From Ditylenchus dipsaci (taxonomy: Eukaryota > Nematoda > Chromadorea > Rhabditida > Anguinidae), in assembly GCA_004194705.1 (NCBI GenBank), contig SADC01001043.1, positions 692,768 to 756,767 on the forward strand: 64,000 nucleotides of DNA, given 5' to 3'. The notes below the pieces were generated by a model. That model was not told the DNA's origin. It worked only from the letters and a program-made list of their open reading frames with translations, and searched no databases. Positions 30,910 through 42,785 of the stretch are shown here, one piece after another. Each line of letters opens with the position of its first letter. Position 1 is the stretch's first letter. A program made the translations under genes and the position numbers.

Positions 30910-33795
30910 ATCAAATAAGAACAACTTGCTTTTAATAAGAAACAAAAAGTGTTTTTTATTAATGTGAGCATACAATTTCATATAGCATTTAGCATGTGTC
31001 TGTGGCCTCTTTTGAGTACATGTTTGGTCACAAGGAAAAACTTTTTTTAGTAAAATGTTTTATCAGGCATCTTTGTACTCATTGGAAAGCTCATTCGATG
31101 GCGAAGGACCGACTGCGATTAGATTTGGGGTTTACTGAAAAATTAAGATTTTGACATTTGAAGTTAAAATCTGAGGTAGACATCATAGGTAAAAAGAAGA
31201 TAAAGGCGCCGATAGGCACCTATGCCTCTTGTAACAATTTGATCACATTACTATATTTTTGTCTTCCGCAAAGCTATATGCTACAACTAAGGTCACTTTA
31301 TAGTGGGTCAGATTGTTACTAAAAAATATCTAGAAATTTCGAAATTTTACTTTTAAACAAACTAAAGAGCCTTTGCCGTCTTTTCTAATTTCTATTTAAT
31401 TATGTTTGTGTCTTATGGGTGTCGATTTAGGATTGAAAATAGATTGAACAAAGTTTAGCGGCCGAGTTAACCATATTAAAAAAACCCAGAAAAAAACCAG
31501 CTTTTAGATGAATTGGACATATCTTTTAGTGAATTTTCATTTTCGTCACTTTAACAGGTCAGAAGTTCAACTAAATTTCAATAGTTTCAATAACATTTTA
31601 GAACCAAGTCGTAGCGCTGTTCAAGAGCTACAAAACAAAATATCTTTAAAAAATAACTGAAAATTCACAAATTTGGAAAAACCTGGGTTTTGGTCATTTT
31701 TTAAAGATATTGACTTTTTTCAAAACGACATTTCTCAACTCTTAAATTTTTAAAAGTTATTCTATAGATTGGGTTTTGTAGCTCTTGAACAGCGCTACAA
31801 CTCGATGCTATAATTTATAAAAACTATTGAAATTTAGTTGAACTTCTGACCAGTTAAAGTGATAAAAATGCTTGTCAATATCTCAAATTTATAGAAAAGT
31901 GACTGATTTTAATTATGCGCTTAGATATGAAAATTTTCACACAAAAACCTTTTTTTGATGCAAAACGAAATTGCATACTCAGAGCTTTCGAATGACACCA
32001 AAACAAAGTAAAAATTACAAGTTTAAGATATTTACCTTTGCTTCTCAAAAGGGGAAAAATACTTGGGGCAACCTGTATGTAGTAGCAAATCAATTGCATT
32101 CGTAATTGCATTTAGCAATTTGATAATTGATATTTTTGCAACAAATCTATGCTTTATAATTACTTGTTCGTTACAGCAAATCCAACGGCTTTAATTGCAA
32201 ATTTTCACCACTTGGCAAATAGTATTATTGTTTTTCACAAAAGCCTATCCAAACAATTCTTCCTTGCCTTTGACTTTCTCACAGAAAGAACGATATCCAA
32301 TTATCGTTTTACACGAAATCCTAAAATACGTGGTGCTCTTTTTTTAGATATTTTGATCACAACTTGACTATTTGAGCTAAATATTGGGTGTCCAACCTCC
32401 TTCTGGATAGTTACTTGCGCTAACAGCTTGCACTACTTGCTGACAACCTTGACAAGCATCCAAGTTATCTTTATGCATAGCGACAGTGTTTTGTAGTTGT
32501 TCAGTCAATGAATCACAGTCAGGACAAAGACTTGACACACAGACAGTTTAAGCATCGCTAATAAAGTTATAAACAGCATGGTATGGGCTAAAAACAATGT
32601 AACGATCATTGGCTAAAGTGCACAGTGTGACCTTCTCCCAGAATCACGTTAAAACCGCTCGTAAGGCTATAAAAAACATGCTTAGAGCAATAGAAAACAT
32701 GTTTTCAGGATTGGAAAGCACTTTTTGGGAAAAAAAGATTTTTTTGACCCACAGGGGGGTATCATGGATTTTTTGGTCAACATTTGAAAATTTTGAATTG
32801 GCGCCTTTTGAATTTGAAGGGATTAAGGGCTGTATTGGGAGGGAGGGGAATAATAGGAGGCCACTAATCACACAGGGCCACAAACGAGAAGATCTTGAAC
32901 ATAGTTTTGAATACTGTGGCCTACCGCAAAAATAAACTCTGGTATGCATGCTTTTTCGTGCATCCAGAGTCACTTTCGAGTGATTTGTATTTAAGGTATG
33001 TGGGTGTGCGCATCTCAACTCCAAGCCCCAAGCCTCCTGGGGGATATGATATTGGGGGTATGAGCTGTATGGGAGCATTTACAAAATTGATTGGGACAAG
33101 AATTGTATTCTAGTGACATGAGTAGCGTACAAAACTTTCGATCCTAGTATAAAATACACCTTGCCACCCCTACCTCGCTCAGGCCTAAAGAAGGGTAGTT
33201 ACAGCAAATTTGTGGAAAGGGCAGGTAGGAGTATTTTCTAGGGTTAGCCTTTGATGTTTATAAACAATTCTACATTTTTCTTGGACATAATTTGCGGGGG
33301 GGGGGACCAGGTTTTTATTAATAGCTGCAAAAATTCATAGCTGCAAAATAGCTGCAAATGACCAAGTCTGTTGCAAATTTTTTGATAATATTTACTAGTT
33401 TAGGACTTATTATAATCGAAGAATTGCGTTTTCAGTCTTCAATTGCCAATACCCAATCTCATCTTTAACGTCGAGTTTCAACTTCTATTGTGAACAATTG
33501 AGATTGAGGATAGAGCTTTGAGATTATAGATTAGGGATTGCAAATTCTCGCATTTTGGAGTGAAAGTTTAAAAATTTTACCTGAATATTACATTAATGTT
33601 TAAAGAAATAAAAGATTACTAGCTAAAATGTTGGAACGCTTTTGCACTTATATATGACGAGCGAGTGTAAATTTTTTTTTATATAAATAACATTTTTAAG
33701 ATAAAAATTCTAGTAAGGCGATGTATTGAAAAATAAAAAAACTAGTATTACTTTTCATAAAACGGAAACAATATTTATCTTTTGTCATTTTTAAG
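30910..33795. other. Gene-free, repeat-rich stretch downstream of the CCCH gene
   Basis: Besides the 31547-31862 palindrome, 32600-33080 holds a copy of the dispersed repeat also seen at 46130-46680, 46890-47250 and 58480-59900 (GGTATGCATG, CATCCAGAGTCACTTTCGAG). A tract of nine G lies near 33297-33305. No exon recognised. Confidence 0.45.
31547..31862. mobile_element. Foldback MITE
   Basis: GTCACTTTAACAGGTCAGAAGT... at 31547 is repeated inverted as ...ACTTCTGACCAGTTAAAGTGAT at 31862; the inner arms share GCTGTTCAAGAGCTACAAAAC. A related but shorter arm lies within the mariner-like element near 26165-26260. Confidence 0.65.
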
Positions 33796-35337
33796 TAAAG
33801 CTACGTTCACATACTGCGACTCCACCTCCGCCTCCGACTACTCGTGAGTATGTGAACATCTCCGCCTCCGACTACGATTTCGTGCAACTGTTCACATACT
33901 GTGACTCCGACTCCGACGCCATTGTGAACACACTGCGACTCCGACTCCGTTTTCGGTCTTGTGTTCACAATGGAGTCGCAGTCAGAGTCGGGAGTCGGAG
34001 TCGCAGTATGTGAACACCAAATTTTTAAAATTTTTCATTTTTCTTAATTTTCATATTAACTTTTTTTTTACAGTTTTAGATTACATTACAGTTTTAGATA
34101 AAAGTGTAAAGAGTTATTTGCTTGACCGAATTACTTTGTACCTAATCAACTTGTTTTAGACACCCAAGTAGAATTCTGGATCACGAGTTACTCGTGATTT
34201 TTCTTAAAGGTTGAGTAATTGTTGACCTAATTGAAGTTTTATTCGTCAATTTTAACAGTTTTATCACCTCAATCCACCCAAAACCTGTCACTAAACGGAC
34301 GAGACTCAACTCGTATATATTTTTGAACAAACTTTTCCAGAAACTGAATACGTTAAGATCAGATCAAAATATTTTCTACGAGTCGATAAATAGCCACTCT
34401 GAGTAGATCAATCAGAAAACTCACCTACTTCAATATGAATTTCAACCCACAGAAATTATTCTGAACTTCTCTCAAATGATCCGGATTCTGGAAGAAATTT
34501 AGTATTATGAGTCACTTTTGTCTTGAAAATGGACGATTTTGAAAATGGACGAGTTTTAAAAGTTTGTTCAAAAATCCATACGAGTTGGTGTTTTACCCCA
34601 CTAAACAACCGTCCTCTCCCACACCATTAACCAAACATCCGAAACTGCACCAACTTGGCCTTAATTTCTGAAAAATGCCTTTAATTACCTCTTTAATTAC
34701 CTAAACGACATAAAATTAGTGTATAGGTTGGTTTAAAAAATTTCAGTGTTTTGGGGTGGCCTTGCGTGTTTCAAGACTTTTTGCAATTTTAAGAGTGTTT
34801 TAAAATGGTTTGAGGTGGTTTCGGATGATTCATGGTGATTCGGGACGTTTGCAATAGTTTGGTATAAAAGTGGCACTTATTTTGAAAATACCTGTGTTTA
34901 CTCGTAAAACTAGCAAAAAACTCTTCTTAGCTCAAAAAATTGGCTTTCTCACTTCAATTTAGCCTTAGGAATATCAAACTATGCGAAAAAAGTTTTTTTA
35001 ATACACAAAAAAATCAAAGATGTTTGATATGCAAAAATCGAGTAGTCGGAGGCGCGCCTCTGACTCCGACTACTGTATGTGAACACGCAAGAGTCGGAGG
35101 CGGGGGAAAGTATGTGAACACGAGTGTTCACATAGGTAGTCGGAGGCGGAGTCGCAGTCAAAGTCGGAGTATATAAACACTCGTGTTCACATAAGTAGTC
35201 GGAGGCGAAGTAGTAGTCGGAGGCGCAGTCGGAGGCGGAGTCACAGTATATGAACACCTGCGCCTCTGCCTCCGACTTTCGTGTTCACATAGGTAATTGG
35301 AGGCGGAGGCGGAGTCGCAGAATGTGAACGTAGCTTA
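33796..35337. mobile_element. Large foldback element with GCGACTCCGACTCC arms
   Basis: Ends TAAAGCTACGTTCACATACTG and inverted TTAAGCTACGTTCACATTCTG. Inside each end are many copies of CATACTGCGACTCCGAC / GTAGTCGGAGGCGGAGTCGC, the left in one sense and the right in the other. The 1 kb between them is AT-rich and non-coding. The flanks show no clear duplication. Confidence 0.75.
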
Positions 35338-35449
35338 AAAAAAAACTGAAAATAGTTTTTATTTTTCGATGTTTCTACGCTAAAAGACATCAGAGAGCTC
35401 AGACTGTACATGCTAGAAAATATTCTGAAGTAATTTTCATGGAATATTC

Positions 35450-35661
35450 TAGGGTTGTACAATGGGAATATTCCCGGAATATTTCCGGGAATATTCCCGG
35501 GAATATTTCCGGGAACATTCCCGGGAACATTGGGAATATTCCCGGGTTTCCCGATATTTTCCCCTATATTGGGAATATTCCGGGAATATTCCCAATGTTC
35601 CCGGGAATATTCCAGGAATATTCCCGGGTTTTCTATATTTCCGGGAATTTCTACAACTCTA
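35450..35661. mobile_element. hAT-like MITE with GGGAATATTCCCG arms
   Basis: Ends TAGGGTTGTA and inverted TAGAGTTGTA, flanked by the 8-bp sequence GAATATTC (35442-35449, 35662-35669). The flank is palindromic, so a chance match is somewhat more likely than for the other elements. The interior is almost entirely repeats of GGGAATATTCCCGGGAATA. Confidence 0.75.
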
Positions 35662-36541
35662 GAATATTCTGTACATACCGTATTTCTCTTGGTTTTATCT
35701 TTGGACTATTCTCCACTGGGATACTCTATTTGGAAATTCTGGTTTTATATTTTCACTCTCTACGTATTGGTTTTTTCTCTCGAGCTTAGGAATAATTTGG
35801 TGTGGTCATTTGTTTGGGTTTTTTAACTTCTCGCACCAATAACGAACAAATTATGCTTAACTCAACCCGATTTTGTGTTAAAAACTATCACCAATTTTTC
35901 GTTGTGCGAAAGGACTTTGAACTGTTTCGCTGTCTCCATGATACTCTTCTAAATTAGCTCAAATTGAAAACAAAAACATCTTTCTGCAAAAAAATTGCCG
36001 TCAAATTAGCTTTAGTGAACACTAACACTGCAGCACCCACATACACACTTGTTGCTCACTTTCTAATTCTCTAGCCTTTCTAATGGCACACAAAAGAGTC
36101 AAATGAATTGGACTTCGAATACGGACATACAGTTTAGTTTGTCTCGCCTTTGGCCATCCTAAGCCATTAAATATGCCGTCTTACGAGTGGTTGGAAATAA
36201 AACAGGGAAAATGGGGAACAAAAGTGTGTGTGCATATTCCACCACAAATGAATAACTCTTCAGGGAATTTTTGCATAGATACTTTTCAAATGTGCTTGTG
36301 TTGTCTGTTTTAAGCAGAGTAGGAAATGTTTTCTTCTTGTCTCGTTGTTTCTTGAAAAACTTTTTTGGAGCCAGCAACACGTGCTTTTTTCTTTTACGCC
36401 TGTTTTTTAGATGTTATTGCCCGCCTGCCTGAACAGTGATTTAAATATGAAAAAATGCTCATTGATTGTGCCAATTGTTAACAAATCTATTATACAGGGT
36501 GGGCCAACTTTATTGCGCCTTTTGTTATAGTCATTTTTATA

Positions 36542-36791
36542 CAGTCGAGTCTCGATAATTCGGCACCCCTAAAGTTCGTTCCCGCCTTGGGTCCGACACT
36601 TCTTTTACCTCGATTTTCAAAGTCTTTTGCCAAATATGATTCGCCAGTCTGGTCCGAAATATCGCAAGGATTCCGATTTTGCCAGTCGTTTTTTTTTGAA
36701 TAGCGAAATTTTTGCACTAAAGACCCGCGGGTCTCGATAATCCGGCACCCCTTTTTTAAACAAGGGGTGCCGGATTATCGAGACTCGACTG
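36542..36791. mobile_element. pogo/Tigger-like MITE, TA target
   Basis: Ends CAGTCGAGTCTCGATAATTC and inverted CAGTCGAGTCTCGATAATCC, flanked by TA. A second hairpin, GGTCTCGATAATCCGGCACC to its inverse, occupies 36728-36791, so the right end is duplicated. Confidence 0.85.
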
Positions 36792-36899
36792 TAGTCTGAA
36801 CGCGTTTTTTCTAAAATGGTTTTGCGTAAATAAACTATCACTAACTTTTACGAAGTATTGAATAACCTCCGAAAATCTAATTTATGAATTGAAAAATTA

Positions 36900-37139
36900 G
36901 GCGCTAGTAGCGAATACTCGCCCCCAAGCATCCGACCTTTAAAAATTGCTGTAACTACCCTTGCAAACAACAAGTTTAGGCTTAGTCCTTAGGCTTGGGG
37001 TAGGCCAGCGTACGGAAGTTGTGACTAATAAAGAGTTTACGCATATTTTCCGGGGTCTGGGACATAAATTTGGGTACTTTTTACTTAAGTAAAAAAGGTG
37101 GAAATCGTTGGGGGGGGAGGGGTATTCGCTACTAGCGTC
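36900..37139. mobile_element. hAT-like MITE, GGCGCTAGTAGCG ends, 8-bp TSD
   Basis: Begins GGCGCTAGTAGCGAATAC and ends GTATTCGCTACTAGCGTC. Exact 8-bp duplication AAAAATTA (36892-36899, 37140-37147). Partial relatives at 10060-10205 and 39895-40118. Confidence 0.85.
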
Positions 37140-37404
37140 AAAAATTACAACTTTCACCTTCACAACAAAAATAATTAAATTGGCGAAATTCATATCTAAA
37201 TTCTGCAAAAAATTAAAAGTTTTAAAAAATTACATGGTGTGACAATTTTTTGCACTTTTTGCTTTGGTCATAACTTTCCTTGCGTTTTAAAATGCATTTT
37301 AGGGGATATAGGACACTGGAGCCAAAATTTGCATTATTAACCTACCTTATGATGAAACGTGCAGTCAAAGCTTTCTGTAAAGTAGAACCTAGTGACTAGC
37401 TGAA

Positions 37405-37514
37405 GGTGAAAGGCTGTGTGTACCAAACTATGCGTTTTGTGCAGAATTTCACGCTGAGTATGATGGCTGAACAAAATTTCGGTTCCAAATTTAGTTTGGT
37501 ACACACAGCCTTTC
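37405..37514. mobile_element. Short MITE, AGGCTGTGTGTACCAAAC ends
   Basis: AAAGGCTGTGTGTACCAAAC at the left and its inverse GTTTGGTACACACAGCCTTT at the right, 110 bp in all. Non-coding. Confidence 0.7.
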
Positions 37515-37611
37515 CAGTGTTAAAGAATGTGAACGATAATGGGAAGGTCATTTTTAATAGTCATCCATATTATAGTCAGGTGGTCGTTATTGAGGCATGA
37601 CTGATAATGGA

Positions 37612-38773
37612 GTAGTCTTGTATATCGACGTTTTTGCATTTTTTCGGCACTGGCAGTCATATAATTTGATCGAAATTTCCATACAAATATGAATGATACA
37701 TCATTTTGTAGTAAAATCTCTTCGCTACAAAATAGTACTGACAGATTTGGCATATGAACCTGTTTTATAGTGTTTAATTGTCGTTTTATGGATAAAATTT
37801 CAATTTTTTGGCACCGCTGCCGATGCTTCGGGCGCCATACACAGCTCCTAGATACACTTAAAAAATTTTTTATACACTGTTTTTGTAGAAGAAGCTTTGC
37901 CCTACAAAGCCTAAATAAAAGTTTCTCAAATTTAATGTGTTTTTGTGGTTTTCTAATGGCTCATTTATAAACGTTGTCGTTGTCGATGGAATATTTTTTT
38001 TATAAAACCCTTTTTTTTTCGCCAACGACGACGACAAAGACAATGACGACCTATCTATAAAAAATCCAACGACAACGCTGACGACAACAACGACGCCAAG
38101 GATAACGAAATTTTTCATTCAAAATTGGACAAATTTCGCATTTTCAGTCGAGATTTCGAGGGAAATATAGTTAATCCTTAACTATCTGACTTAAAATGCA
38201 AAACTTCTCCAACTTGAAAGAAAAAATTTCGCTGTCGTTGGCGTCGTCGTTGGCGTTGTCGTTGGATTTTTTTATAAATAGGTCGTCGTTGTCGTCGTCG
38301 TTGTCGTTGGCGTGAAAGTGCCTTTATAAAACTTTTTTTCCAACGACAACGTTTATAAATAAGCCATAAGCCCCGGCGCCAAAATTAAAATGAAATTAAA
38401 AATTTTTGCACCGGGGCTTAGAAAACCACACAAACACACTGAATTTTTAAAACTTTTATTTAGGCTTTGTAGAGCAAAGCTTCCTCTACAAAATAGTGTA
38501 CAACAAACTTTTTAAGTGCATCTAGGTGCTGTGTATAGCGTCCGGTGCCGAAAAAGCATCGGCAGCGGTGCGGCACCGGTGCCAAAAAATTGAAACTTTA
38601 TCTATAAAACGTCCCTCAAACACCATAAAACAGGTTCATATGCCAAATCTGTTAGCACTGATTTGTAGCGAAGAGATTTTTCTACAAAATGGTGTATCAT
38701 TCATATTTGTATGGAAATTTCGATCAAATTATATGGCTGCCGGTGCCGAAAAAACGTACATTTACAAGACTGA
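37612..38773. mobile_element. Large foldback element, ~350-bp arms, with nested MITE
   Basis: Arms begin AGTCTTGTA and run about 350 bp (shared stretches TTTTTTCGGCAC, ATATAATTTGATCGAAATTTC, AACCTGTTTTATAG, TTTGTAGAAGAAGCTTTGCC). The centre contains the 37962-38372 GTCGTT MITE and a small hairpin with GCCCCGGCGCC / GCACCGGGGCTTA. The arms have drifted apart (about 80% identical by eye). Non-coding. Confidence 0.75.
37962..38372. mobile_element. MITE with GTCGTT-repeat arms, copy 2
   Basis: Same family as 28413-28793: TGGCTCATTTATAAACGTTGTCG and inverted TGGCTTATTTATAAACGTTGTCG, with long degenerate GTCGTT arms. It is nested at the centre of the 37612-38773 foldback. Confidence 0.8.
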
Positions 38774-39088
38774 ATGAGAGCGTAAGTTATTGGGAGGTTT
38801 GACTATATGTTCGAAAACTCATTTTTACAAATCTTTCATTTTTGTCTGTTTTTTGAACCTAGATAAGGCTAACTAATGAAGTTGGATGACTTTTGGCCTG
38901 CTCCTTTAAAGTCAGCTGCCTTTATCTCTAGCAGAGCCTAATCCAATCCTGCCATAGACACCCCTTTCCTAAGCCTAAGCAATTGTTTATTTATTCATTT
39001 GCCTGCTTCTTCTAGAACAACTCTATTTTAGCAAGCTGCCTTGTGCTACTACTACCCTATTGGGAGTTGTGTGAGTGTGTTTTCAAAA

Positions 39089-41970
39089 ATGGATTTATTG
39101 AATATCCAAGATGGCACAGCTGCTTCAAGGCCTAGCCTGATTTCATCACTTTGGTCACTTCAAGTACAGCTGCAGGTAAGCCTGAAAATAAACATAAATT
39201 TGTAATCAAAAGAATTGCTGTCAGGCAAGGTTGAAATTTTTAATTGGCTGAATAGTAGCTGCAAGATGTAGTCAAACCTTTTTTTTGTCAAAATTTGCAT
39301 CGTCTTTTATTCGAATTTGTTATTTCCAAATTGTATATGTAAAATAAACAAAAAAATATTTAAAAAATCACAGCTAATTTGTTATGATTTAACTGTATAA
39401 TCCTGCAAACAAGTATTGAAGCAGGGTTAAAGCATGTTTCACTGTGTGGAAAAACTTTTTCGACCAAAATTCAACTGGAAAATTTTGGTCGACAGAATTT
39501 TTATTTTTAACTTGTATGCATTCAATATTCAAAATAACTACCAGCATTTAGCGAACATTTTAGTAGTAAATAATGGGTCCGCGACAGTTCACGCCCGGAC
39601 AATTCACGCCCTTAAAGAATTCACGTTTACTTACTTTATTTATTTACTTTTCTATTTATCAAACCATCTAAATCACATAGAATTGGGATAATAAGGGTAG
39701 GTACATATCCTGAGGATTCACCTGTCTCCAAATTCTAAACTTCAGTTGTTTTATGTGGGATCGAAAGCCTTAGTTTCTTATCCAAAATTTCACAATATAC
39801 ATGTACATGGTTTGACAACACTAAAACTGTGATTTTAACGACTTGAACTCTAAAACCTAGGTTAAGTACCCAAGGTTCAGGTGGACATCCAGTCTAAAAT
39901 ATGTTTTTTCCTTCTAAAACTTAAGTAAAGACTACCCAAATATATGTCCCAGACCCTGGAAAATGTGCGCAAACTCTTTATTAGTCACAACTTCCGTACG
40001 CTGGCCTACCCCAAGCCTAAGGGCTAAGCCTAAACTTGCTGTTTGAAAGGGTAGTTACAGCGATTTTTATAAGGTCAGGTTGAGAGGGGAGGTATTCGCT
40101 ACTAGCGCCCAAATTTTCTAATAAAGGTGATGTCCGCCACAGGGATTAGAACCTTGCAGATCAATTTACTTGCAGATCAATTTACCGTCGCCCTAAATTA
40201 GGTACCACTAAGCACCACTACCTTCGCACTTCTAACTGAGTACCTCTACCTAGGTACAGCAACTTGAGTGACATTACCTTGGTAGTAATATCTCAGCACC
40301 GCCTGGATAACCTACGGGACACGAAACTTTTCAAAGCTAGGGTTCCTGCAAATTTTGCCATTATCAAACCATGTTTAGGATAAGATTCTGGATAGGGCAC
40401 AATTATTACATAGCACATAATTACTTTAGGCTAAATCCGAAATTTCGGATTTTTAGACGTAAATACCCGTTTCGGACAGGTACCAGGCGGTTTTCCTATC
40501 CACCCTGAGGCTCATTGATCCTTTAAAAAGCTTTTTTTATTCTGGTGCTAGTCCAGAAAAAAGTGTTTACCATCACCGTGATTCGAACCTGTAACCTACT
40601 AATGAATCAATTAACCAGACATAATTGACCAGGATATCAATTTACCGCCGTGAATTATCTGGGGGCGTGAATTGTCCTGGGGCGTGAATTGTCCGGGGCG
40701 TGAATTGTCCCGAGCGTGAATTGTCCCGGGGCGTGAATTGTCCCGGGCGTGAATCGTCCCGGGCGTGAATTGTCCCGGGCGTGAATTGTCCGTGTACCGT
40801 AAATAATCTATAACTAAATAAAAATAATTTTAAAAGATGCGTAAGATCAAAAGTAGTCAAGTGTTTTGACATATTATGCCTACTTTAGTGTCAAAAACAT
40901 TCAAAGCTAACTATTTGATATCTAATTTTAAACTATTAAATTTTAGAACGAACCAGGCACTATGAATGAAGATATAAATGCCACAGGCTCTCAACAGTCT
41001 TTGCCTGAACAGCTAATGATGAACAGTGGAGATCAAAGTGCAGAACAAATGGAGTTCAACTACAATTCTACTGCTCAACAACAATCTCAAACAAGTTTTC
41101 GCAGTGTAAAGAGTCTTTCAGGTAAGAGTTACAAGTTGAACTTGTTTTTAATTGTCTAAGAGTTAAATGGAACTATAGTATAAGCTCTATTAATCCACAG
41201 CCTCCAATAATCTGCCACCCTCTTTTAATACATCAACTGTAATTCCTAGGTCAAAATGTAGGGATAAAGTTTTAGTTAAGAAATGTTGCGAAAAAAACGA
41301 TAAACACCCAAAGTTTTCAGTTTTGGGACTCTTGATGCAGAGTCTTACTTGGAGTAATTTAAAAATAAAATTTACTTTGTTTGGTGCAATTTCTTATTAG
41401 CTTTGAGTTCTTTAACTTTTTTTAAAAGTGATAACTTCAACAGGTAGCCTTGTGATTCTAGTTTCTGATGAAGCATTATTTTTGCAACATCGCTAAAAAA
41501 GTGTGACACAAAGAGGTAAACATATAAAGCAAGTTGTTGTTCTGATTCGCTTCATACTTTATCTTTGATTCATAATCCGTCAACCTTCCATCACCTCCTA
41601 AGGAGCGTTGAAAATTAGCGGATATAGGTATAACGATATTTAACTTACAGATCTAAACAGTCTTGTTATGGTGCCGACCACATCTGCCTACCAAATGTCG
41701 CCACTTGGAGACAAAGAGTTGTACAAGTGCCTGGAAGACCAAGGTAGTGTTCACAATTCTGGACAGCTATCTTCCCGCCTTCCAAAGTCCAGTTCTGTAG
41801 AGCAAGAACAGCAGCATGCAATGATGGGTATAAGTCGCCAACAGAAAAACAACAACATCTGTCAGTGGCTGCAAAAGCTAGACCTTAACAATGCTAGTAA
41901 CACAGGTAGCAGGGATGTTCTCGACTTCACTCAAAAAATTTGCTTTAACACTGACTTTTTCAAAAAATAA
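39089..41970 (+). CDS. Q/S-rich protein of unknown function, three exons
   Basis: Exon 1 39089-39175 (ATG; MDLLNIQDGTAASRPSLISS), exon 2 40947-41121 (rich in Gln, Ser and Asn: FNYNSTAQQQSQTSF) and exon 3 41651-41970 (PTTSAYQMSPLGDKELYKCL, then NNNICQWLQKLDLNN; stop TAA 41968-41970). Junctions are canonical and in phase (CAG|GTAAGC, TTTTAG|AAC, TCAG|GTAAGA, TTACAG|ATC). About 194 residues, no membrane segment or known domain recognised; composition suggests a disordered, possibly nuclear, regulatory protein. An alternative donor at 41908 would shorten it and add further exons. Its 3' end faces the minus-strand gene that ends at 42063, 92 bp away. Exon 1 and exon 2 are separated by a 1.2 kb hAT-like element. 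Confidence 0.55.
39575..40799. mobile_element. hAT-like element with CGTGAATTGTCCC repeat arm, 8-bp TSD
   Basis: Exact 8-bp duplication TAAATAAT (39567-39574, 40800-40807). Left end GGGTCCGCGACAGTTCACGCCCGGACAATTC; right end carries about nine units of GGGCGTGAATTGTCCC in inverse sense (40650-40790). Between them are a partial 36900-family copy (39895-40118) and tRNA-like B boxes (minus strand near 40150 and 40580). Non-coding; lies in intron 1 of the Q/S-rich gene. Confidence 0.85.
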
Positions 41971-42062
41971 TTCTATGTAATAAAAAGTACTGATTGAACT
42001 AAAATAAAGCATCAAAAACTTATTTATTGCCAATTATTACCATTTTACAAAATCAGGTGTTT

Positions 42063-42785
42063 TTATATGCAGAGTGAAAAAATAAAAACAACTAAGACAA
42101 TCAGACTGCTCCAATAACTACCAGCATTACTACTATTGTTTTGAGGCAAATTATGTATAGAATATGGATCTCCGCCTCCACTTTCACCATTATATGGCTT
42201 TAGAGGATTTTCTGGAGGTTTGTTATCACGACTCTGGAACCTGGTCGTTGATGGTTTGGTGGTTGTAGTAACTAAGGGAAAAGGCCTTCCACATGTTCTA
42301 ACAAGTGGAGTGTGCGCCATCATTCTGTTTCTCCGTTGTTCAGTCCACCTTCCATACTCAATTAAACAGTCCATTAGAGCATGATAAGCACTGTAAATAT
42401 GTATAGTTAGAAAATGGCATTGGAGAGTAAATTTAAGCTGAAAAATGCAATTTCACGATTAAAAACTAAAAACATATGAAAATTTTAAAAAAATTGACAG
42501 ACCCGCAATGATCGCTAGTTAGCTCATTTCCAATGTAGCTGTAATCAAACTTGAACAGAACACATGATGTAGCTAAAATAAAAACTTACATTCTTACTTT
42601 CACAAGGTCCATCATCATTATCACTAACTAATACATCACCGCTGCTCGTGTGAGAATTCTAAAAAGATGTTATCAAATAAACTAAAATAAAAACTTACTG
42701 CCGTTTTTTCACAAGGACTTGTCTTTATAGACAAGAAAAAATTTGAGAAAAAGAATGTAAATAAATATTTCCTAAAATCTAGCAT
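42063..42785 (-). CDS. Small secreted protein, probably GPI-anchored, unrecognised
   Basis: Exon 1 42785-42699: ATG then a hydrophobic signal peptide (YLFTFFFSNFFLS) and SPCEKTA, donor GTAAG. Exon 2 42658-42590: NSHTSSGDVLVSDNDDGPC, donor GTAAGT. Exon 3 42391-42063: AYHALMDCLIEYGRW, then RTCGRPFP, a Thr/Pro/Ser/Asn-rich stalk, and a C-terminal SSNAGSYWSSLIVLVVFIF tail ending at the stop. Small residues (S/N/A/G) before a hydrophobic terminus with nothing after it are typical of a GPI-attachment signal. The cysteine spacing does not match a family I know. The exon 2 to 3 junction is out of phase by one base, so a border or base is wrong. Convergent with the 39089-41970 gene. Confidence 0.55.

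Noticed and set aside
32609..33078. Overlapping 108- and 144-codon ORFs on opposite strands
   Set aside because: They fall entirely in a dispersed repeat also present at 46.3, 58.7 and 59.4 kb, where the frames are not kept.
33959..35257. ORFs with SRSQSR or CASDY repeats, resembling an RS domain
   Set aside because: They arise from GCGACTCCGAC arms of the 33796-35337 foldback, not from a splicing factor.
35439..35826. Overlapping ORFs with repeating NIPGNI / IFPGIF
   Set aside because: Produced by the GGGAATATTCCCG palindromic repeat in the 35450-35661 element, open in several frames at once.
40650..40800. CRISPR-like array of GGGCGTGAATTGTCCC units
   Set aside because: Units are nearly contiguous without spacers, and they lie within the end of a transposon with an 8-bp target duplication in a eukaryotic genome.
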